64,000 nt of DNA, taken from the NCBI GenBank assembly GCA_027563935.2, contig CM050448.1, positions 125,589,190 through 125,653,189 on the forward strand, read 5' to 3'. Below, in pieces: positions 12,684-24,487 of this stretch (its first letter is position 1; each line of letters begins with the position of its first letter). The notes beneath the pieces were generated by a model. It was not told the origin of the DNA, searched no databases, and worked only from the letters and a program-made list of their open reading frames with translations. This DNA comes from Costus lasius. Taxonomy: Eukaryota; Streptophyta; Magnoliopsida; Zingiberales; Costaceae. The position numbers were made by a program, and so were the translations under genes.

Positions 12684-13199
12684 ACCCTTTTCTCCACCAT
12701 CCATCAGATGCCGCATGTCCCTCTCTGAACCCGCACCTACTTTTGGCTAAGCCTCATCATCATCATGATCATGATGCACACATCCACAGCCCATGCCGTC
12801 GATGGAGTGGATGATATGATGAGGCAGAGGAGGAGGAAAAGGGCAATTTGGTCATAGAAAAAGGCATGGTCCCCACAAGGAGGAGAGGGTGGGTAAAGGG
12901 TAGCAGGAAAGCGGCAGAGAGGGCGCACTTGCGTGCAGGGCTTTTCCACTGCGTTCTCCCTCCAATCGCCTTCCTCTGTGAGTGTGTGTGCGGGTGCGAT
13001 GGGGCTGAGTGCGGATGCTGGATGCCATTTGTTTATTCTGGATGTGTCTGTTTTTTTCCCTCCCCTCCAGTAAACAAAAGAAAAAAAAAAAAAAAAAGAA
13101 ATTGGGTTGCTTTGCTAGGGATAATAATGGCTTTTGCGATCAGCAGCTGGCCTCCGTTCTTCCCCTTACCACTCCCCGTCCACACCCACTGCCTTATTC

Positions 13200-14062
13200 C
13201 CCATCATTCCCTCTCAGGAATCTCCTTTCCCTAGAATCCTTGAATCCAGACTGCTGCTTTCCCATCCCTTCTCTTCTCCTCGCCACCCTCCGTCAATCCT
13301 ATCCACCATACGCGCCCGCCCACCTGCCGCCATACCAATCTCCGGTCAAAGTTGAGAGCTCGGACGACGCACTCTCGCTCCGCAACTTGGCGATTCTTCG
13401 GAGCTTCTTAGGGCTTCGTCTGTGATTGTTATGTGGAGCTGAAAATAAAAAAAGATTTGATCTTGCCGCCCCCATCTGTTCGACCCCTTGTATCGGATTT
13501 CAGAATGTTGTGGTTCAAGGGTCAGTGCTTGATTTCTTGTTTAGATGCTCGTCGTGGTGTTTGGCGCTGAGAAAGATCTTGTCTTTCTGCCGTCTGCTCG
13601 AACCCCTATCTGATTCCACGAGGTCAGGGTTCAGGTGGTAGTGAATGATTTCTTGTTAGATGCTTCTCGTGGTGTTTGGAGCTGAAAAGATTTAATCTTT
13701 CGGCCGCCTGCTCCGTCCCCAAGTTAGGGTTTGGAAGTTGGTTCTTTTTAGGTAGCTGCTGCTTGTGCTGTTTGGAGATAAGAATGATTTGATCTTGCTG
13801 TCGTCTGCTCCATCCCTTCACTGATTCTAGGAGGATAGCGTTCAGGTGGTAGGGTGTGCGAGATCGAACACCACCAACACCGTCCTTCTTCAAGGTGTGC
13901 GTGATAACTGTTCGTCCCTATCAGGGTTTTTTTTGTTAAAGGCCAGGTCGAGTAGTCTTGATCCGTCAGGAGGGCGGTCGAGAGACACCAATCTCAGACG
14001 TTCTTCTCGGTCAGCCATAATTGGCGCGCATCTATCCGGCGCTCCTCCTCTTCCGTCGCGCG
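13200..14062 (+). other. Probable 5' untranslated exon of the cytokinin receptor, with internal repeats
   Basis: A CT-rich, TC-rich leader ends at a good donor (cgcg|gtgagt, intron from 14063). The matching acceptor is at 15011-15012 (acacttttcag). Between 13434 and 13850 four degenerate units start at about 13434, 13559, 13674 and 13770. Each has a core like gtttggagctgaaaagattt followed by a ctgctc-ccc segment. The upstream limit is unknown. Confidence 0.5.
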
Positions 14063-15015
14063 GTGAGTTCAACTTTGTATAACACTCGCTTTCCAATACT
14101 TGCATCTCCTTTCCCCCCTTTCCTGTTCTCTTTTGCCCTTCGTTTTTCTACCCGACTTCCCTTCTTATGCTGATTGATTCGCTCTTATTCGGAGTTTCCA
14201 GATCCTGTGATCGTGTAAGATGATATCTTTTATGTCGAGGTCAATATCCTACTAACATCACCAATCCGTCTCCACTAGGTGGTCGAGTACTCGAACGAGT
14301 CGGCTTCCCCAAGATCTCATCTTTCCTTGTTCTGAGAGAACTAAGTTTATTGTAGTTGGATACTGACTGCCCATTCTGAAATGAAAAAAAAAAAGAAAGA
14401 TGAAAAATAACAAAATGACAAGTTTAGGAACAAAGATGTTGCAAATTTGGGAAGAATTCGGATGCAATACTTTATTACAATATTGGAGGAGAGCGGTAAC
14501 GCCACACACCACCCTCCTCTAGTTGGGCTTTGTCACCTGTTTTATTTGCCTTGACAAAGTGAAAGATGGGGAGGGTTTATATAGAGTTCTTTTCCTGCTG
14601 TTATATTGGATTTTGTGCTTAGCCATTGGTTCCCAGAAAATGAGAGACAAAGCTGATGATCTCACTTGCAGATTTAACAGAAAGAAGTTTGATTTTGAGA
14701 GGTTTTTATTTCAATATCGACTAGTTTTGCTAGCTTACACAGTTGGAAGCTTGTACGTTTTACATAATGTGTTCAAGATTAAATTCGACGGAAGAAAAAA
14801 ATGTTAGCATCTTAGTGGATAATGTCGTTCACGATGTTATCTTTTACTCAATAAATAATTGGGACGCTTTCCTTAGTAAAAGCTAGATCTGTTTTCTTCT
14901 GTTTGCTCCTTGTCTTTTCTTGCTTCCGCATTGAGGGCAGTGATCTTTGCTTCTTTATATTTTCCTATAGAAATTGGATGTTTATTAACTGGCTTGTTTT
15001 TACACTTTTCAGAGA

Positions 15016-15060
15016 ATGATGAAATTCATAGCTGCTGGCACTGATGAGTTATTTGCCTAA
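15016..15060 (+). promoter_or_regulatory. Upstream ORF in the receptor leader (14 codons)
   Basis: Directly after the leader-intron acceptor, ATG-ATG opens a small frame encoding MMKFIAAGTDELFA, ending in TAA 40 bases before the main ATG. It would be read before the receptor frame and may lower its translation. Confidence 0.55.
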
Positions 15061-15095
15061 TTGGACCTGGATTTTGTCATACTAAAACAGTTTTG

Positions 15096-15131
15096 ATGTT
15101 ATGTGGTGGAAATTTTCTGAGATACCCATGA
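15096..15131 (+). promoter_or_regulatory. Second uORF overlapping the receptor start codon
   Basis: An ATG five bases before the main ATG opens an 11-codon frame ([11 protein letters not shown]) that stops at 15129-15131, inside the receptor coding region. Ribosomes starting there would miss the main start. Its ATG context (A at -6, weak -3) suggests leaky scanning. Confidence 0.5.
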
Positions 15132-18100
15132 ATTGGTTTATTGATGCTCAAATAATGGAGCAGAAGACTGGTTATCTTGGTGACAAATGCAACCTATGGT
15201 TGAGGTGGTCAAAAAAGTTCTCAATAAGGGGGTGGATGAATCAGCTTTGTAACCACTACTTCGGATCGAAGAAGATCAGAGAGACCTTGTGGAGGCGACT
15301 GCTTTTCCTCTGGGTAGCTGGATGGTTATTATTTTCTCTATGGATTTTCTGGTTTATGAACTCCCAGGCGGTGGAGAAGAGGAGAGAGATGCTTGCAAGC
15401 ATGTGTGATGAGCGTGCTAGGATGCTTCAAGATCAATTTAACGTCAGCATGAACCATCTCCAGGCCCTAGCGATTCTGATCTCAACCTTTCACCACGCCA
15501 AAGACCCATCTGCCATTGATCAGGTAGTGGAATTATCTGAAATATCCTTAATTTTTAAAATGGGACAACTTATTTACGATATGTAAATTCAAATTCAGTT
15601 TAATCACTATGATTGTAATTCTTTTAGTTTTCTGATCATTCTAAAAGATGTCAGCAAAGATTGTCAATGTGAATAATGAACATTGTTGTGCAGATCACTT
15701 TTGCTAGATATGCTGAAAGAACTGCTTTTGAGAGGCCACTGACAAGTGGCGTAGCATATGCGGTAAAGGTGTTGCATTCTGAAAGGGAAGAGTTTGAGAA
15801 GCAACAAGGCTGGAGAATTAAGAAAATGGATCTAACAGAACAGCCCTCAGATCGACAGGAAGATGCAGATATTGAATCCTTGGATATATCCCATGTACAA
15901 GATGAATACGCTCCTGTTATTTTTGCCCAGGATGCATATAAACATGTAATTTCATTTGATATGTTAACTGGAAAGGTGAGACGATAGTTGCATTTTCTCC
16001 ACTCGCCTTCATATGGATTTATATTGCAATGTTTTTGAAACTATTTGTTTCCTTCGAATTCTAGTATTACGAATTTGCCGACTAGTTTTATTGTTCTAAT
16101 TAGACACATTCACGTACTAGATATAGCTAATTATTTGATTTGTATGCCTATTTATTATAATGTCACCTGTTTAGTTTACCCCACTGGTTTTAAAAACTTT
16201 TGGTGTTTGGCAGGAGGTACTGTTAAGCGATTTGTTTACTTAAGAATATGAGGCCATGTTTCATTTTCTCTACACAAACTATTGATTTACTGAAGGTTTT
16301 TCTTCACTTTGATATAATTTTCAAATCTTATCAATTTGACTGTCTTATGATAATATAGTTTTGATAATGGACCATTTTGATGCTATAATAAATTTTTAAA
16401 ATACAAAAGAGGCCTTCAGGTTGATGTGTAATTTGCTTGTTTTTAGCTGATGTATATATAGTAACCAATCAGTTAATATTGGGTTGACTATTTGTACCAA
16501 TTTAATATCCTTCTTGATCTTTACTATCATCTGCAGTACACCTCAAATTATTTACTTCTCCTGATGTTTTGGCAGCTAAAGATAGCTTCTCATTTGCAGG
16601 AAGATCGTGAGAATATCCTACGGGCTAGAAAATCTGGGAAGGGTGTTTTAACTGCTCCCTTTCCACTTTTAAAATCGAAAAGGCTAGGGGTTATACTGAC
16701 ATATGCTGTTTACAAGACAGAACTTCCTTCAAATGCAACACCAGCTCAGCGTATCCAAGCAGCCATAGGGTACCTTAACTATTAACTGTTTTCATAGTTC
16801 TTAAAAATGGAAATTAATTACCAAGGACAACTATGCTAAACAATTCAACTCAATTCACATTGGTGTATACAGGTATTTAGGTGGAATCTTCGATGTTGAG
16901 GCTCTAGTGGATAAGTTGCTTCACCAACTTGCGTGCAAGCACTCTATTATGGTCAGTGTTTATGATACAACTGATCCTAAGCAACCTATTAGCATGTATG
17001 GTTCAAACTTGACCGGTACTGGTATATTCCATGTTAGTTCTCTTCATTTTGGTGATCCAGAGAGAAAACATGAGATGCATTGCAGGTAACTTACATGACT
17101 GTTAGGAAGTGTTTCATTTGGATAAATCTATACTACAGTAAACTTACGGAACAGATTATGCATGAAATTCTTAACAGGTTCACCCAAAAACCTCCAGTGC
17201 CTTGGCTTGCAATAACAACATCAATTGGTACTCTCGTAATTGCTTTACTAGTAGGATACATATTCCATGCTACTGTCAGCCGCATTGCAAAAGTGGAAGA
17301 TGATTGTCGACAAATGAAGGAACTCAAAAAAAGAGCAGAAGCAGCAGATGATGCAAAGTCTCAGGTATAATACTTTCGTTTTCTATGTGCTTCATGTTGT
17401 TGACCTTCTGATGCTCTGACATTATTGATGTACTTGGCTTTGTTTAACGTGTGATATTGATGTCCTGCCTTTCCTCCAGTTCTTGGCCACTGTTTCTCAT
17501 GAAATTAGAACTCCAATGAATGGTGTATTGGGTGAGTGGAAAATTTACCCATAACTAAGTACTGTTAGGATGCTTATTCGTGATCAGACACTAATAGGTT
17601 CTGATTTACCAGGGATGCTTCAAATGCTAATGGATACTGATTTAGACATAACACAAGAAGACTATGTTAGAACCGCCCAAGCCAGTGGTAAAGCTTTGGT
17701 GTCACTTATCAATGAGGTTCTGGATCATGCAAAGATTGAGTCAGGTAAGCTGGAGCTTGAAGCTCTCCCATTTGACTTACGGGCAGTCTTGGATGATATT
17801 CTGTCACTCTTCTATGGGAAAGCTCAAGAGAAAGGACTCGAGGTATCTGGGTGATTTCATTATTTTTTTCTACTATTATTTTTTATGTTTTACCAACTAA
17901 TTCTTCTCTTAATTTTTGTAAAAATAATTGGTTAGTTGGCGGTATATGTCTCTGAAAAAGTTCCTGAAATCCTGATCGGTGACCATGGAAGAATACGCCA
18001 AATCATTTTTAATCTGATTGGAAATTCAATAAAGGTAAGTATTTAGCTTTGCATCCATTGAAAGGATGGGCTCTGAATCTTTCACATTTCTCACATGAAT

Positions 18101-19769
18101 TCTCATTTTATAGTTCACGGAGAGAGGGCATATATATCTGACTGTCCGTCTTTGCGAAGAGGTGTTGGGTTCATTGGATGCTGAAACAGAAGTTTATTCA
18201 ACAAATACATTGAGTGGCTTTCCTGTGGCAGACAGAAGACGTAGCTGGGAAAGTTTTAAGATCTTCAAGAAAGAACCTCCTGCATCTGACTCTTCCCTTC
18301 TGTCAACCTCTTCTGATCAAATAAATGTGATTATATCTGTTGAAGACACGGGGGTGGGGATTCCTATTGAAGCGCAATCTCGTGTTTTTATTCCTTATAT
18401 GCAGGCCAGGCCATCAATTTCTCGTATTCATGGGGGAACTGGTATTGGACTTAGCATTAGTAAGTGTTTAGTTAGTCTCATGAAGGGAGAGATTGGATTT
18501 GTGAGTGAACCGCAGATTGGTTCCACTTTTACCTTCAATGTGGTTCTCACAAGAGCTGACACGAATCCAAATGAGTATAAATCCTCAGAATTTCATGGTA
18601 TGACTGCATTAGTAGTCGACCAGAGACCAGTTCGAGCAAAGGTCACAACATATCATCTTCAGAGGCTGGGAGTAAATGCTATATTGGAAATGAATCCAAA
18701 TCAAGTTCATAATAGATTAACTGGTGGAACAATGATAACAAATATGGTTCTAGTTGAAAAGGAAATATGGTTGAAGACTACTAGCATCTGGGATTCGATT
18801 ATTAACAAATTAAAGAGTGATCAGCAGGTTATCCCGAAATTCTTACTTTTGGCAAATCCAACAAGTTCTATGAAAAGTAACTCCTCTAGTTCAATGGAAT
18901 ACATCTCAACTATAATCACAAAGCCATTGAGAGCAAGCATGCTTCAAGTATCCTTACGACGAGCTATGGGTTGTGAAGATGAGGAACGTTCTCGGAATGG
19001 ACGGCTTCCTCAGTTGTCCTTGCGCAGTCTGCTTCATGATAAGCAGATTCTGGTTGTTGATGACAATATTGTGAATCTCAGGGTAGCAGCTGGTGCTTTG
19101 AAAAAATATGGAGCTGAAGTAACTTGCGCAGAGAGTGGGAAAAAGGCTGTTAGCATGCTCAAGCCACCCCACAAGTTTGATGCTTGTTTTATGGATATTC
19201 AGATGCCTGAAATGGATGGGTACGTTCATTTACTTTCTTTGTCATTAATCCTTTTTGATCTGTAAGATTCTCAATATAATACATATTTAATTGGGTTCTA
19301 AGTAGACATTCTTTATTTGCTTGTTTTATTGACTGATTTTGTCATGCAACTGTATCCGATTTTTCTCTTTCACCAAATAGATTTACTTATAATGATTTTT
19401 GTACCATTCTTGAATTTGCTTTTTCACATTAAGTACATTTTTTTATCACTTTCCTCTTTAATTTCAGTTCCCCATTTTATATATCTTTTTATATGTTTCT
19501 TTAGATTCGAAGCTACCAAAAAAATACGTGAGATGGAAGCTGATGTGAATAATCAAATAAAGCACGGCCAAATTCCAATTGATACGTTAGGAGAAGTGGT
19601 GCACTGGCATGTTCCCATACTAGCCATGACAGCAGATGTGATCCAGGCAACACATGAGGAATGCCTACGGTGTGGAATGGATGGCTATGTGTCAAAGCCT
19701 TTCGAAGGGGAACAACTGTATAGGGAAGTCACTAGGTATTTTAAGACGGCCACAAAAAAGAATCAATAG
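15101..19769 (+). CDS. AHK3: Cytokinin receptor, CHASE-domain hybrid histidine kinase (AHK3-like)
   Basis: This is a membrane receptor that binds cytokinin through its CHASE domain and starts the His-Asp phosphorelay to AHP proteins and type-B ARRs. Coding exons are 15101-15523, 15694-15975, 16600-16769, 16873-17085, 17178-17364, 17480-17531, 17613-17842, 17936-18034, 18114-19219 and 19505-19769. All have GT-AG borders and fitting phases, giving 1008 aa (AHK3 has about 1036). A first membrane helix lies at about 67-86. The CHASE region follows ([33 protein letters not shown]), then a second helix at about 370-392. The kinase H box is [15 protein letters not shown] with His432. The N box is NLIGNSIK (545-552), the G1 box DTGVGIP (about 630) and the G2 box [11 protein letters not shown]. 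The receiver has [17 protein letters not shown] with Asp913, MTAD and SKPF. Residues before the N box read GDHGRIRQI, where AHK3 has GDPGRFRQI. Length and N-terminus favour AHK3 over AHK2 or AHK4. A candidate AATAAA is at 20024. Confidence 0.95.
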
Positions 19770-20430
19770 TGAAGTTGAATGCGGAAGAAATGCGGAAGAA
19801 AAGATGGTGATAGGATGCCGGCAACAGTATACAACGCGGCAGCACAAGGCACAGTCAGATAGAATATAGAGTTGTTCTGTAAAGTAAGCACATCAAACTT
19901 ACTCGCCTTTATACTTGTGCTCTACTTTTCTTTTTTTTACTTTATGCAATTTCTTAGGATATGGAAGTAATATGGCATTCGAATATCTGATGCGCGTCAA
20001 AGGATAAATTGAATAATGGACATAATAAATACGTGGAATAGATATCAATTTTTTCAATGGCTTTTTAGATTACTTCCTCACAGATAGATACTTCATCATT
20101 TTGGCATCTGCGTTCAACATTAAAACGGACACATGGTTGTATTGCGATGCCAAAGTAGTTCATCATTTTACATTTTACTTACTACACATGATTCTAGTTT
20201 ACAAAATAGTTTCTTAGAAAATCTGAAACGATAACTAGACTACTGGCTGCATCTCTTCTGGATTTAGCTCCAACTATTCGTGAGAATTGATGGTGTAGAT
20301 ATTAACGGATAAAAGTGTGTAATGTTACACTAGAACTCCATATATCAATGTATTATACATGCCTAAATTAAGAAAGGTGAATTGCTCATATTGATTCTCG
20401 TTGGTTATGGCTGAAGAGCATGGATCGAAG
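19770..20430. other. 3' flank of the receptor gene
   Basis: Probable 3' UTR and downstream sequence. AATAAA occurs at 20024-20029, about 255 bases after the stop. No other gene is seen. Confidence 0.4.
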
Positions 20431-20665
20431 TTTTGGTCCGGTACCGGCCGGTACGGCCAATTTGTACCAGTCCGGGCCGGTTTGTACCGGGCACCGGACT
20501 CAGCTTCGGAGCATGGAGAAGTTTTGGCGGCAGCGGGCGGAGCAGGGGTGGCAGCTGCAGCAGGCGGAAGTTTCGTTCAAAGCTTTCGCCGCCGCCGGAA
20601 CCGCCTCTCTTCTGCTCCTGCTGTTGCCGCCGGTTCTCCCTCGGTTCGTCGGTACCGGACCAAAA
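20431..20665. mobile_element. GGTACC-rich element with 15 bp perfect inverted ends
   Basis: The left end ttttggtccggtacc (20431-20445) is the exact complement of the right end ggtaccggaccaaaa (20651-20665). The interior is GC-rich with more GGTACC/CCGG motifs. A related inverted copy lies at about 37025-37250. No protein family is recognisable in the frames that cross it. No clear target-site duplication was seen. Confidence 0.65.
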
Positions 20666-23040
20666 GTTCAAACCATGCTGAAGAATGCTTTGTTACTATG
20701 TATGCTGATAAATCTATTCTGAGTTTTCAGTTTATCATAAAATTTGCCGTCACATTAATTGTCTGTCACATATGGCCTAATAGAAACTATAAGAATATAA
20801 ACGAATTAGGTAGTTTGTTATGCTGGAAAAGTATCTGTCTAGATAGGAATAATAATCAATTATTCTAATAGCTTAGATCATGAAAGGACATTTTGAATCT
20901 GGTAAAGTTTAAACACTTCTTAGAACTATAGCTTGGTTACTGCAAAATAAAGTTTCCTCGATCTAAGCGCCCAATTAATTTGGCAAAACAGCAATTGGGT
21001 TGTTATCAAGATTAAAAGACCAGTTCATACTTGTACTAGTCCCTGGCAGGAGAAGAGAAGAGGAAGAGAATAAGGAATCGTTCTTTGTCTGGTCGATTAG
21101 CCTTTTCATTGTGTTTATATATTTCATGTGATGATGCTGCTCAGATTTTTCTGCCGCTAGTTTTTCCTTTGTATGCCAGCCTCAGTCAAAAGCTAACCAT
21201 ATTAACTATCCTAACTAATTAACTTTTTTGCTATTTTATTTTTCCAAGGGGGAGAGTTGGGAGATGGGATCTTCACTTCTTCCGCAAGGGTTCCATCTAA
21301 GCAAGTGCTTCGACTCAAACGAGCTGCAAAACCATAGGTGAGGCTTTCATTCTCGAAAGCAGTGTGCAGGAGGGATGCTTTCCGTGCCTTGGCTAGAAAT
21401 TGTCTCTGTCCTCATTATTGTTCATTAAAGTGGATCGAAAAGATTCTAAATTTTTCCCCTGTAGCATACAGTGTACATAGATTAACAGTTAGTTTAGATT
21501 TTTTTGTCCTATTTAATTGTCAATTATGTGATAAAATGTCTTATTTAGCAATGCTAGAAATGGAGTATGTAAATTACGTATTCAATAAAAGTCGAGGGTT
21601 GTGATCATATAATGCATTTGCTATTCATTTTAATTTTGTATCATATGATTTGATATTTATTTATTACGGCGAACACGTTTTGATTGTATATTTATTTAAT
21701 CATTTTGAACTATCTGAGCACAAATTATTATTGGCATGTATCCTTATGAAATAAATATGTTATACAGCTATTAAATTAGTCAATATAATTTATTATTTAA
21801 TATATATTGATTAACACAATTATATATATATATATATAAAGCTAACCAGTACAATATGTATAAATTTTATTTAATCATAAGAAATAAGTGGTGGATTTTC
21901 ATGTGTCACTATCACTGTCATTTTTATTATCACTTTTGAAGTAAATATATATCAAGATAAAAACAAATAAATTGTTAAGAGTATCCTACAAATAATTTTA
22001 AATATGGTAAGCTTTGTAATTAAATTGATTTATTTGATGATATATATAATTTATTAGATTTGTTATATTGTATTAATATATAATTTTATAGTTTTAAGAA
22101 AACTAAAAATTTGAAAGCTTAAATATAAAACTTAAAATAATACTAACAATACTACAATAATAAGAACCAAATGATTCTACCAAACACCTTAAAAATGGTA
22201 AATGGTATACAGAAGTTACAGTATCACAATAGTTAAATGGTAGCTACAGAAGTTACAGTATCAAAATTATTGTGTTGAAAAAGTAAAAATAAAAAAAAAC
22301 AACTGTGTTGTCAATAACAGTTTAGCTAAAATGGCACCTTAGTTTGTGCAATTATTTATCTGAGATTCTCTCCCCTTTCCAATAGTTTATCCAAGTGAAT
22401 AGGTCCATGTCCGTCCTATGAATAATAGTGGATGGAACAAATTGGTCATAGTCATAAGTGGCCCAAGGATGTCGAGGAAAATGCCAATAACGTGATTTTT
22501 TTCTTGGTTATACCCCGGTGTGCGTCTATATGAAGGCTTTGAACCAATCTATTACAAATTCAAGTTTTGTCTCAATTATCAAAGACATTATAAATGTACC
22601 TAACATTCATGACACTTGCATGTGAGCCAGATTGATTTCTGAATATTTATATCTAAAAAGTTAATTTAATTGTCTTGCACTAATAGTATTATTCTTTAAA
22701 CAAAAAAGCCAAAGAATCCACAGTTTAAACACTTAAATCCCTGCCAACAAGGCCGTTCTAAAATTTCTAAGCCAAGACTCTTGGATCTAATAATAGTTTT
22801 TAAATTTTGAGCGAAGGTCTGATTTGAAAATGCTACAACTATCAACAACAATAAAAATTTCAGTGAGTATGAACGTAAACTGCACACATGCACTGGGACT
22901 GATGGCATTAAATTTTCCACCAGTATGAAAAATGACCATAATTTGGCATCCAAACTGAATTCTTTTCCCAACAATCAGCACGAGTTTGTGGTGGCCGGGT
23001 GCCAGTGAAGCTGGAAAACTCGTGCTTACCACAGGACACC
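20666..23040. other. AT-rich intergenic stretch, no gene seen
   Basis: No exon was recognised. A (TA)n run is near 21822-21837. A small direct repeat (agaagttacagtatca) occurs at about 22211 and 22248, possibly in a decayed MITE end. The receptor and the SPL gene converge across this space. Confidence 0.45.
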
Positions 23041-23042
23041 AA

Positions 23043-24107
23043 GGCTCTGTTTTCTTAGAAGGAAAGAATATAAGAGGAAAAGAAAAAGTTAGACCGAAAG
23101 AAATTATAAGGGAAAAGAAAAGAATGGATATGATGGGAACCCGTTTTCTTGGGAAGAACAAGGAAAAGGGAAAGTAAAAGGAGGCTGAGGCGGTATGGGC
23201 GACTGGGCGTAGGGAGGCGGCGATGGCGACGGGAGAGCTCGGCAGGGGCGGCGAGATGAGCGTAGGGAGACTGCGGCGGTGACGGGAGAGCTCGGTAGGG
23301 CGGGGACATGGGAATAGGGAGGCTGTAGCGGTGACGGGAGTGCTCGGCAGGGCGGCGGTGGTGGTGAAGCTGCCGCTTGGAGTGAGGCAGCGGCGACAGG
23401 CAGAAGATAGGAGAGCTCGGCGGCAGATCAGAGGCGGGCAAGCTAGGCGAGCTTAGCAGCACCCGTCTACGCTCTACAGCGCTCGTCCGCCCTCGACAAT
23501 GCCCAGGCGTGAGGCGGCGAGGGCACGACGGCAGGCGGGAGGTGCGAGGCGGACTAGGTCACGACGTAGGGGAGAAGGGAGGAGGAAGGAGGCGGCGAGG
23601 GCACGGCGACAGGCGGGAGGTGAGAGGCAGACGAAGTCACAACGTATGGGAGGAGGGAGAAGGAAGGAGGCGACGAGGTCATGGCGATAGGCGGGAGGTG
23701 AGAGGCGAACAAGGTCATGGCGTAGGGGAGGAGGGAGGAGGAAGGAGGCGGCAAGGGCTTGGCAACAGACGGGATTTGAGAGGTGGAAGAGGTCACGGCG
23801 TAGGGGAGGTGGGAGGAGGAAGGAGGCGGCGAGGGCACGACGGCAGGCGGGATTTGAGCAGCGGGCAAGGTCACAGCGTAGGGGAGGAGGGAGGAGGATG
23901 GCATCGCCGGTCGAGCATGCACATGCGAGCGTCGATGAGAGCGAGTGATTTTGGTTCTCTCCGATTTGGAGAGAAAAAAATAGGAAGGAAAACCCTCTGG
24001 TTTTCCCTCTGGATTTCTTTCTTTCGTACCTTTTTCTATCCAAGGAAACAAGGGAAAATATTTTTTTTTTCTTTTCCCTCGCCTTTTCCTCCTAAGGAAA
24101 CAAGCCC
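23043..24107. mobile_element. Tourist/PIF-like MITE with a GC-rich minisatellite core
   Basis: The left end ggctctgttttcttagaagg matches the complement of the right end cctcctaaggaaacaagccc, read as gggcttgtttccttaggagg. TAA follows the right end (24108-24110) and CAA precedes the left, suiting an aged TAA target duplication. The core has a repeated ggtgacgggagagctcggcag motif (about 23210-23350). After it comes a tandem array of about 79 bp units (23500-23900, five copies) built on aggaggcggcgagggcacg. Long frames on both strands (189 and 227 codons) are compositional and are not called as genes. Confidence 0.65.
23500..23900. repeat. GC-rich minisatellite, ~79 bp unit, about 5 copies
   Basis: Units recur at about 23515, 23587, 23666, 23744 and 23823. 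Each contains an aggcggcgagggca-like start, a ggcgggaggtgagag-like middle and a ggtcacggcgtagggga-like end. The array lies inside the MITE at 23043-24107. Confidence 0.8.
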
Positions 24108-24487
24108 TAAAGGAAAAGGTAGTCTGGTGATGGTGGGCATGAGTGGTCAGACTTCCAGTACAAAACCTTGCATAATATGTCTAATTATCTAATGAACATT
24201 TCATAGCTGCACTGCATTAACCAAGAAATTTGAAACCTGTTCATGGCTACACTAAGAAGGATTACGTGACAATATCATAGTCACCATGCACTCAATCAGA
24301 TATTCAAGTCATATGCATAGCAGGATGTAAAGAAATGAATGACATAATTACTCCAGGATGTAGAAGTCTTCAGGCAATACAGCTCATCTCCCTTTTAAGT
24401 GAACAGGAAAAGGAGCTGAAAACTTTGAATCACTGAAAACTAGAAGTTCTGCAATCGATTGAAGAAATCAACTGAACTAAAAGGAAA

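Noticed and set aside
12848..13425. Overlapping 128- and 138-codon frames before the cytokinin receptor
   Set aside because: Low-complexity Pro/Ser/Lys composition in a CT-rich leader, open in several frames, with no recognisable domain.
14523..14807. 94-codon frame in the receptor leader intron
   Set aside because: It lies between a good donor (14063) and acceptor (15012), and its sequence matches no family that I recognise.
23474..24192. Long frames of 165-227 codons on both strands
   Set aside because: They cross the 79 bp minisatellite and are Arg/Gly- or Pro/Ser-rich in several frames; no real protein is indicated.
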